A DNA stretch of 32,726 bases from Phycisphaerae bacterium (lineage in GTDB: Bacteria > Planctomycetota > Phycisphaerae > UBA1845 > UTPLA1), in assembly GCA_030432035.1 (NCBI GenBank), contig JAUIHO010000031.1, positions 1-32,726 on the forward strand, given 5' to 3'. The first letter of the stretch is position 1. Every line of letters starts with the position of its first letter. Position numbers and translations under genes: made by a program. Positions 8,757 to 15,058 of the stretch are shown piece by piece. The notes under the pieces are model-generated. The model searched no databases, had not been told where the DNA came from, and saw only the letters and a list, made by a program, of their open reading frames with translations.

Positions 8757-10070
8757 ATGACCACACCAACATCTGCCTCCATCACCGATTTACCGTACCT
8801 GACGCCCGATATCCCCGGTGTGTCGGCGACCATCAAGCGATCTTACGAAGATTTTATCGTCGAAGAGGTGCCCGCATACGAGCCGAGCGGCGAAGGCACG
8901 CATGTTTATTTTCGTATCGAGAAGCGCGGGCTATCCACGATGCGGGCCGTGCAGGATATCGCCAAGGCACTCGGCGTCGGGCCGCGACATATCGGCCTTG
9001 CCGGCATGAAAGACGCACGCGGCGTGACGGTTCAAACGCTGAGCCTCGAACACGCCGATGCCGAGCGGATCAAGAAGCTCGAAATACCGCGCATCGCCAT
9101 CCTCAATGTGAGCCATCACACGAACAAACTCAAAGTCGGCCATCTGCGTGGAAACCACTTCACGATTCGCATGCGCGATGTCGATCCGGATCGGCTGGAC
9201 GATGTGCGTCGCGTTGCCGGGCTGCTCGCCGAGAACGGTGTGCCGAACTATTTCGGCTCGCAGCGCTTCGGGCTGCGCGGTGACACGTGGGAACTGGGTC
9301 GCGCCGTTTTGCAGCAAGATGCGCAAACGTTGATCGACCTGATGCTAGGTAAGCCGAGCGAAGCAGATACCGGCAAGGTCTTGCAAGCGCGCCAGCTTTA
9401 CGAAAAGGGTAAGTACGACGAAGCCGCGCGGACCTGGCCGCATGCGTTTCGTGATAATGCCCGCGCCGCGCGGGCGATGGCCAAGTCGAAGGGCAACCCC
9501 AAGCGCGCCATCTTCGCGATCGACAACAAGCTTAAGCGCTTTTACGTAAACGCGTATCAGTCGTACTTGTTTAATCAGGTGCTGGCGCGTCGCATCGAAG
9601 AGTTGGGCAAGCTTTATCTTGGCGATTTGGCCTACAAGCACGAGACCGGCAGTGTGTTTCGCGTGGAAGACGAGGCCGCCGAAAATGCCCGCGCCGCTGC
9701 TAAAGAAATCTCACCGACGGGGCCGCTATTTGGCAAAAAGATGACGCGTGCCGAAGGCACGCCCGGGACGTGGGAACAGGAAGTTCTCGATCGCGAAGGC
9801 GTGAAGCTCGGCGACTTTTCCAATCTTCGACAAGTTAACGCGCGCGGCTCGCGACGACCTTTGCGATTCTTCCCGACCGACCTTCACGTATCGGATGGTC
9901 GCGATGACGTCGGGTTGTTTGTCGAACTCAGCTTCTTTCTGCCGTCGGGCTGTTACGCCACGATGCTGTTGCGCGAGATATGCAAGGGTAAGCTCAGCGA
10001 AGGCCGCTCCGACACATATCGCGAACCGACCGACGACGTTGAGGAGGATGTCGGGACGGAAGAGATTTAG
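8757..10070 (+). CDS. truD: tRNA pseudouridine synthase D
   Basis: Makes pseudouridine at position 13 of tRNA (the E. coli role of the family). The 437-residue product has the N-terminal IKRSYEDFIVEE motif, then HIGLAGMKDARGVTVQ at about 78-93, where the catalytic Asp of the family corresponds to D86. NYFGSQRFG follows near 165, before the TRUD insertion domain. Its C-terminal part carries SGCYATMLLREICK, which closes the catalytic domain. The acidic C-terminal tail of about 15 residues is low complexity. The ATG at 8757 (MTTPTS) fits the start of homology. The frame is open further upstream, but that part overlaps the rnc control region and has no conserved sequence. The Shine-Dalgarno is poor. 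Confidence 0.93.
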   Translation: MTTPTSASITDLPYLTPDIPGVSATIKRSYEDFIVEEVPAYEPSGEGTHVYFRIEKRGLSTMRAVQDIAKALGVGPRHIGLAGMKDARGVTVQTLSLEHADAERIKKLEIPRIAILNVSHHTNKLKVGHLRGNHFTIRMRDVDPDRLDDVRRVAGLLAENGVPNYFGSQRFGLRGDTWELGRAVLQQDAQTLIDLMLGKPSEADTGKVLQARQLYEKGKYDEAARTWPHAFRDNARAARAMAKSKGNPKRAIFAIDNKLKRFYVNAYQSYLFNQVLARRIEELGKLYLGDLAYKHETGSVFRVEDEAAENARAAAKEISPTGPLFGKKMTRAEGTPGTWEQEVLDREGVKLGDFSNLRQVNARGSRRPLRFFPTDLHVSDGRDDVGLFVELSFFLPSGCYATMLLREICKGKLSEGRSDTYREPTDDVEEDVGTEEI

Positions 10071-10398
10071 GACTGGTCGGCATATGACGTACACTTGAGT
10101 CTTTTCGTTCTTATATGTCTTTTCGCTTTTAGTTGATTGATTCAAAAGTGTCGCACGCTGGGTGGTGTGTGCCGCGCCTTGGGTTCTCGCTGCCGGGTGC
10201 CACGCTTGCCCTTCAAGGCATGCGTGCGGACTCGTCGCGTATTCATTCAGTCGCATTACTCAATCCCAACTATTGCAGACTGATTCATCAACGGCAGCCT
10301 GGCTTTTCAATCGTTGCCGGCGCAACCTCATTCGACCAATCGTGGCGAATCAATGTCGTAGAATTAAACGTTAGGGCCAGCTACGATGCGAACTCCTT
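10071..10398. other. Gene-poor spacer with an imperfect hairpin
   Basis: No supportable gene. Arms CACGCTTGCC (10201-10210) and GGCATGCGTG (10217-10226) form a hairpin with one mismatch and loop CTTCAA. The surrounding stretch from about 10150 to 10230 is GC-rich and looks like a palindromic repeat remnant. The rest shows nothing recognisable. Together with the repeat at 10399-10487 this fills the 414-bp truD to DUF2891 gap. Confidence 0.5.
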
Positions 10399-10487
10399 AT
10401 CCCGCTAGGGATCAACGGACAATAGCCCAGCGTTTCAACGCTGGATGAGCGAGGAAAAAATCACTTCCATCCCGGAGGGATAGAATG
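10399..10487 (+). repeat. REP-like palindromic element overlapping the start of the DUF2891 gene
   Basis: Three palindromes lie in order: ATCCC-gcta-GGGAT (10399-10412), CCAGCGTT-tc-AACGCTGG (10427-10444) and ATCCC-gga-GGGAT (10469-10481). The outer two share the same arms, giving a symmetric element about 83 bp long. The right end contains GGAGG (10474-10478), and an ATG starts at 10485. This is ideal ribosome-site spacing for the next gene. The architecture resembles repetitive extragenic palindromes. Only one copy is in the window. Confidence 0.6.
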
Positions 10488-11642
10488 AAACTTAAGCCGC
10501 AAACCGATTGCCCTAAGACGTCGAGACAACAATTAACTCACACCTTCGTATACTTGACCTTACTCACCACCGCATCCCCTACCCTCGCACAAAACCTAAC
10601 ACCGACAACAAACCCCACCTCCGACCTCGCGACCGTCACGCGCTTCGCCGAAATGGCCCTCGAATGCGTTCATCGCGAATACCCCAACAAAATCAGTCAC
10701 GTGATGCAGGGCGACGACGACGCGAAGCCGCCACGCGAACTCACGCCGATATTCTTTGGTTGTTTCGATTGGCACTCCGCCGTCCACGGTCACTGGATGC
10801 TCGTGCGTTTGATCCGGCTTTATCCCGATGCACCATTCGCCAAACGCGCTCGGGCCGCGTTGGCTAAGAGTTTCACTGCCGAGAATGTTGCCGCCGAAGT
10901 GGCTTACTTTCATGCCGAGGGCCGCAAGAGTTTCGAACGGCCGTACGGCTTGGCGTGGTTGCTAGCACTATCCGCCGAATTGCATCAATGGGAAGATGCC
11001 GATGCGCAACAATGGGCCGGAACATTGCGACCGTTGGAAGAAATCGTGGTTAAGCGCCTAACGAGTTGGCTGCCGAAGCTATCGCACCCGGTGCGGTGTG
11101 GCACGCATAGCCAAACGGCGTTTGCATTGGGATTGATTCACGATTGGGCGCAAGTGCGCGGCAGTCGAGAGGTTCTGCAACTCGTTAAAGAGCGTGCGCG
11201 GCATTACTACCTGCGCGATCGCGGTGCGAACCTGGCATTTGAACCCAGCGGGCATGACTTCCTTTCGCCGGCGATTGCCGAGGCCGATGTGATGCGACGC
11301 ATCCTGTCGCCGGTCGAATTCGCCGCGTGGTTGGGCGCGTTTCTTCCCGGTTTGCCCGTCGATGGCTCGACCGACTGGCTGCCTGTTGCCGTGGTCACCG
11401 ACCGTAGCGACGGTCATCTGGTGCATTTGGATGGGTTGAACCTCTCGCGTGCATGGATGCTCGAAGGCATTGCCACGGGGCTGCCGGAAGGCGACCCGCG
11501 TTTGCCCGGTATTCGAGCCGTCGCCAAAACGCATCGAGACGCGGGCATTGCCGCGTTAAACGAACAATCCTACGAGGGTGGTCATTGGCTCGGCAGCTAT
11601 GCGACGTATCTCGTCACGCAGCGCGGGCTAGATGCGAAGTAA
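10485..11642 (+). CDS. DUF2891 family protein with signal peptide
   Basis: A 385-residue protein of unknown function. Residues 1-36 look like a cleavable signal peptide: a Lys/Arg-containing start, hydrophobic FVYLTLLTTA, then TLA before Gln. A periplasmic location is therefore likely. The family motifs I recognise are YPNKISHV, FGCFDWHSAVHGHW near residue 93, CGTHSQTAFALGL near 205, EPSGHDFLSPAIAEADVMRR near 250 and HLDGLNLSRAWML near 310. The many conserved His and Trp residues and the helical character suggest an alpha/alpha-toroid-like enzyme, perhaps acting on carbohydrate; this is inference. Its ribosome site and start lie in the palindromic element at 10399-10487. It converges with the DUF3050 gene, with one base between the stop codons and no terminator between them. 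Confidence 0.82.
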   Translation: MKLKPQTDCPKTSRQQLTHTFVYLTLLTTASPTLAQNLTPTTNPTSDLATVTRFAEMALECVHREYPNKISHVMQGDDDAKPPRELTPIFFGCFDWHSAVHGHWMLVRLIRLYPDAPFAKRARAALAKSFTAENVAAEVAYFHAEGRKSFERPYGLAWLLALSAELHQWEDADAQQWAGTLRPLEEIVVKRLTSWLPKLSHPVRCGTHSQTAFALGLIHDWAQVRGSREVLQLVKERARHYYLRDRGANLAFEPSGHDFLSPAIAEADVMRRILSPVEFAAWLGAFLPGLPVDGSTDWLPVAVVTDRSDGHLVHLDGLNLSRAWMLEGIATGLPEGDPRLPGIRAVAKTHRDAGIAALNEQSYEGGHWLGSYATYLVTQRGLDAK

Positions 11643-11643
11643 C

Positions 11644-12432
11644 CTACGAAAGTGCAGCAAGCACCCCATCCCACAACTTCACGCGTGCATCCAACGCTGC
11701 CAATGCGGACTCGGTCGCTTCCTGCCATTTGCGTTCGTCGTCGCCGCAAAGTTGCGCTAGCATGCGCATCGCCAACGGTCCGTGCTTGTCACCATCTAGT
11801 TCGATATGGCGTTCGAGATACAACAACAACGTCGCTAGGCTAGGCTGTGCCCGTGCAACATTCGTAACGATGCTGGTAAACATCGCAGGAATCGCTTCTT
11901 CGCGACCGACGGAAAAATACGCGGCGACGCAATGTGGCTTGCCGCTGTCGATCGCGTCGAATGTCTTTCGCACAAACGTCGCCGCCGGCGTCGGAACGTT
12001 TGCAGTCGCGATGGCGTCATCTACTGTAACGCCGCTGGCAATTTGATCTAAAAATACCTCGATCGCCCCATCGTCGGCACCTGCCTCCACCATGGCCAGC
12101 CGATACATTTCCAAGTGACTGAAACAGCGACCGTCGGGCAGTTCGTCGCTTTCTTCGTCGAGACAAATCTCGTTGATCAGCCGACGCACCGACCCATCGC
12201 CGACGGGAACCCACGGCACGCGCGTGCACGTCACAACTTGCTGTAATGATTTGAGCAAACACATGAAATCCCACACGGCATACACGTGGTGCTCGAGCAA
12301 ACAGCGGATGTCTTCAATCGACGCGAGCCGCGCGAACAACGGATGGTTGCCGACGGCCTCGATGTGCGGAGCAACCGTTCGCTCTAAGGCGGCGATCTGC
12401 GCTCCGTTTGCAAGTGGCTGGGTCGTGGACAT
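11644..12432 (-). CDS. DUF3050 family protein, heme-oxygenase-like fold
   Basis: A 262-residue cytoplasmic protein (MSTTQP start, TAGGAG about 10 nt upstream). It matches DUF3050 by HPLFARL near residue 30, EHHVYAVWDFM at 47-57, DEESDE...SHLEMY near 92-110 and LERHIELDGDKHGPLA near 207-221. The family is predicted to have the TenA/heme-oxygenase helical fold. Residues E47, H48, E88, H106, E179, H209, D213 and H217 could form a metal site. In particular H209-x3-D213-x3-H217 resembles the third helix of heme-oxygenase-like diiron oxygenases. The function is unknown and the metal role is an inference. The frame extends upstream to 12564 but over a terminator and palindromes, so the internal ATG is used. 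Confidence 0.82.
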   Translation of the reverse strand: MSTTQPLANGAQIAALERTVAPHIEAVGNHPLFARLASIEDIRCLLEHHVYAVWDFMCLLKSLQQVVTCTRVPWVPVGDGSVRRLINEICLDEESDELPDGRCFSHLEMYRLAMVEAGADDGAIEVFLDQIASGVTVDDAIATANVPTPAATFVRKTFDAIDSGKPHCVAAYFSVGREEAIPAMFTSIVTNVARAQPSLATLLLYLERHIELDGDKHGPLAMRMLAQLCGDDERKWQEATESALAALDARVKLWDGVLAALS

Positions 12433-12456
12433 GCTGGTGTGGCTCCTACCGGTTCG

Positions 12457-12491
12457 CGCAATACACGTGTATCGAATTCGCTCGTATTGCG
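12457..12491 (-). promoter_or_regulatory. Operator-like nested palindromes upstream of the DUF3050 gene
   Basis: CGCAATAC (12457-12464) and GTATTGCG (12484-12491) are perfect 8-bp inverted arms. Overlapping the left arm is a perfect 12-bp palindrome, ATACACGTGTAT (12461-12472). The site ends about 25 bp before the DUF3050 start codon, where a dimeric repressor would sit. No regulator gene is adjacent. Confidence 0.35.
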
Positions 12492-12539
12492 GGAGTGTAG
12501 GCCGACGCGGACAACCTTGCACGCTGCCGACATCAATGA

Positions 12540-12578
12540 AAAAAGACCGCGTCATGACAAGCATGACGCGGCCTTTTT
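12540..12578. terminator. Intrinsic terminator after the acidic coiled-coil gene
   Basis: A perfect 10-bp stem, CCGCGTCATG (12547-12556) with CATGACGCGG (12562-12571), has a 5-nt loop. An A-run on the left becomes a T-run on the minus strand, and a T-run also lies on the right. It lies just past the stop of the minus-strand gene at 12622-14505 and separates it from the DUF3050 gene. Confidence 0.85.
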
Positions 12579-12621
12579 GATTTATTCGTCAGTCGGCGAC
12601 GTGTCGCCGTTTATTAATCGA

Positions 12622-14505
12622 TCAGCCTTCCAGTCGGCGTACGTCCTTGCGGGTACCTTCGATACCGACGTAGTTGAAGAACTGCTCCTGCGTGAGCAAC
12701 GGAACCGAGAACGCTTTGGAGCGATACAGTGCGTCGCGGTAGCGGTCAGCTTCGTTCGCGTAGCGCTTCTTCAGCGTCGGAACCGTCGGATTAACTTCGG
12801 GCTTGCGATCGATCGTGAAGACGCCCGAGCCGCCGGTGCCGCCATCGCCACCATCGTAGCGACGCCAGTCGTCATCTTCGTCTTCATCGTCGGAAGAACC
12901 GGAATCGTCATCCTTATCGCCGTCCTTGTCCTTGTCGTCCGAGTCGCCGTCGTCGGAGCCACCGCCCCAACCGTCGTCGCCGCCCCAGCCGTCATCGTCG
13001 CTTTCGTTATCGTCGTCCTTGTCTTTGTCGCCGTCGTCCTTGTCCTTGTCTTTGTCGTCAGACGAACTCGAGCTGTCGCCGTCGCCCCAACCAAAGTCAT
13101 CAAAGTCGGGGTCTTTCTCTTCGGCAGCTTCGTCCTTCTTGTCGTCCTTCTTCGCATCCTTCTTGTCGACTTCCTTGGCCAACAAGGCGTCTGCCTGATC
13201 CGAGCCGAAGCGCGGTCGGCCGATTCCGTTAACCACGCTTTGGCCGCGGGGTTCGGCACCGATGACGACATAGCTGGTGAACGGCGTGACTTCCTGCTCG
13301 ACCTTTCCGCCGAGGCGTTCGATGTGACGCACGATCATTTCGCGGCCGCGCGGGTCCACATCACCATCGAAGTCCACATCGAAGTCGCCGACCACGACAA
13401 ACGTCTGCTGTTTGCCCTTGTCGCGCGACAAGATGATGTTGTTGACCTTATCGCCCTGCAAAATCGGATCGTCGGGCGACGGCGGTGCCACGATGCGACA
13501 CTCGGCCGTGCTGCGGTTGAGGCTGACGACTTCGATCGTGGCCTTGCCGCGACCCGTTTCCGGGATCACTTCGTTGGCCGAGTAAACGCTGAACGTCATG
13601 CCCAAATCGACGCCGTCCTTGCGGCCTACATCGATGTACATGAGCGGATCGCCCGGAAGAATCTTTAGGATTTTGCCAAACGCGCGCTTGGCCTTCGCCA
13701 ACGGTCGAGCGTTGGGATTGATCGGGCCCTTGAGCGTGCCGAGTGCGTCAGACTGTGACGCCAAGACGGCTTCGCTTTGGCGATAGTATTTCTGAATTTC
13801 TTCCTTCATATCGCGAGCGGCACGTAGCGTGGAATTCAAATCGTCGCGCTGACGGGCGAGCATATCTTCCGAAGCGGCCAGCTCGGCGTTCTTGTTTTCT
13901 TCGAGCTTGGTCTTGGCCAACAGGATTTCTTCGACCTGCTTATCGATCCTGGCGATGTACGTGTCGAACTTGTCGCTCAGATCTTTGTTGGCGTCGCGTG
14001 CGGCTTGCAGCGCATCTTCTTTCTCTTTCAATTCGCCGCTGAGTTGGTTTACGCGGTCGATCGCCGTTGCATACTCTTCGTGCAAGTTCTTGATGATCGC
14101 CGTGGCACCTTCGGCAGCGCTGTACTGCTCGGGGTTCTTGACCTTCTTGGCATCCTGAATGGACTTAAGCGTATCTTTCAAACCGCTCACGGCAGTGTTG
14201 GCCGTAAGCGTGCCGTCGCCTGCGAGGCTTTGGATCAACTGCTCGGTGCCCTTGATCGCGGTGCCGGCGACGCTGTCGGTTGCCGACCCCATTTCAGGGA
14301 ACTTCGACTTGAGCTTGTTGTCTTCGCCGGGTCGCGCGATGCGGTTCTTCTGTTGATCCGCATTTTGCGCCGCAGTCCGCAGGCCCTCTTGCATCGTGAA
14401 CAGCCAGATGAGCACACCGGCCAGAATCACGGCGACCACAATCGAAACAACCATGCCGATCGTGGACGCGTTGGAACCGCCGCGAGATGGAGATACACCT
14501 GCCAT
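12622..14505 (-). CDS. Membrane-anchored coiled-coil protein with BRCT-like region and acidic tract (unknown function)
   Basis: I do not recognise a named family. The 627-residue product starts at the ATG at 14505 (MAGVSP), set by GAGGAG 8 nt upstream. It has one N-terminal transmembrane helix (about residues 17-40). A charged coiled coil spans about 140-240. A small beta-rich domain at about 265-355 has DVGRKDGVDLGMTFSVY and ILQGDKV. A BRCT-like segment at about 367-418 contains FVVVGDFD, HIERLGGKVEQEV and SYVVIGAEP. A tract at about 455-550 consists almost only of Asp, Lys, Ser, Gly, Glu and Trp. The conserved-looking C-terminus of about 75 residues ends in LTQEQFFNYVGIEG. The BRCT resemblance is by pattern only. 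The protein is probably anchored in the inner membrane; the side of the membrane is unclear. It is monocistronic with its own terminator. Confidence 0.8.
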   Translation of the reverse strand: MAGVSPSRGGSNASTIGMVVSIVVAVILAGVLIWLFTMQEGLRTAAQNADQQKNRIARPGEDNKLKSKFPEMGSATDSVAGTAIKGTEQLIQSLAGDGTLTANTAVSGLKDTLKSIQDAKKVKNPEQYSAAEGATAIIKNLHEEYATAIDRVNQLSGELKEKEDALQAARDANKDLSDKFDTYIARIDKQVEEILLAKTKLEENKNAELAASEDMLARQRDDLNSTLRAARDMKEEIQKYYRQSEAVLASQSDALGTLKGPINPNARPLAKAKRAFGKILKILPGDPLMYIDVGRKDGVDLGMTFSVYSANEVIPETGRGKATIEVVSLNRSTAECRIVAPPSPDDPILQGDKVNNIILSRDKGKQQTFVVVGDFDVDFDGDVDPRGREMIVRHIERLGGKVEQEVTPFTSYVVIGAEPRGQSVVNGIGRPRFGSDQADALLAKEVDKKDAKKDDKKDEAAEEKDPDFDDFGWGDGDSSSSSDDKDKDKDDGDKDKDDDNESDDDGWGGDDGWGGGSDDGDSDDKDKDGDKDDDSGSSDDEDEDDDWRRYDGGDGGTGGSGVFTIDRKPEVNPTVPTLKKRYANEADRYRDALYRSKAFSVPLLTQEQFFNYVGIEGTRKDVRRLEG

Positions 14506-15058
14506 AACAAACACTCCTCAAATGGATTGCGCGTTTTCCTAAACGGCGCGACGGCTTGCAAATCTTGACACTTAAACGCAGCCGGTTGGTCCAGACGCGA
14601 AAGATTCATCGGTTGGATTGCGACTGTGCGTTGGGGCTGCGTCAGGCGGGTCCGTCGCGCACCGGGCGCGGCAGATTCAGGACGCAACAGTACCTAAGTA
14701 TCTGCAAATCAAAGGGGAATGTCAACGAACCGGTGCCCACTACCCCGTCAAAAACGCCCCCCAGAGCGATAAAAATGGGATTTCGCCACGGGTCCGATCT
14801 TAATTCTTCGGCAAGCCAAATCTCGACCGATTATCGCGCCCCGCTTTCGCGCAACGGAACAGCTTGCCTAAGCCGTCTCCGGGTACAACTGGTCAGCTTG
14901 CTCGAATCTACTCTGGGTGCCACTGGTCAGCTTGCTGCCAGTGCGGAGACGGAGAGATCGTCCGAGTTGTCAAAAGGACGTCACCAAAACCGATCACCTC
15001 CCTCAGACGCACAACGTCCGAATTGACAACCAGCCTCAACCGGAACACAACCCGACGT
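14506..15058. other. Long divergent intergenic region
   Basis: About 550 bp separate the divergent acidic coiled-coil gene and polA. No gene is supported: open frames here lack ribosome sites and recognisable residues. The only clear structure is the short repeat at 14881-14943. I found no convincing promoter for either gene, nor any RNA gene. Confidence 0.6.
14881..14943. repeat. Direct and inverted short repeat upstream of polA
   Basis: A 22-bp unit at 14881-14902 recurs at 14915-14936 with two differences; the shared core is ACTGGTCAGCTTGCT. The second copy also sits in an inverted repeat, CACTGG (14921-14926) with CCAGTG (14938-14943). It looks like a small palindromic intergenic repeat. 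No mobile gene is nearby. Confidence 0.55.

Noticed and set aside
12439..13668. A 409-codon plus-strand frame opposite the acidic coiled-coil gene
   Set aside because: It crosses the terminator at 12540-12578, is made of Val-rich repeats complementary to the Asp-rich tract, and has no ribosome site.
14881..14936. The 22-bp direct repeat as an attachment site or insertion footprint
   Set aside because: The two copies are only 12 bp apart with nothing mobile between them; a palindromic intergenic repeat is simpler.
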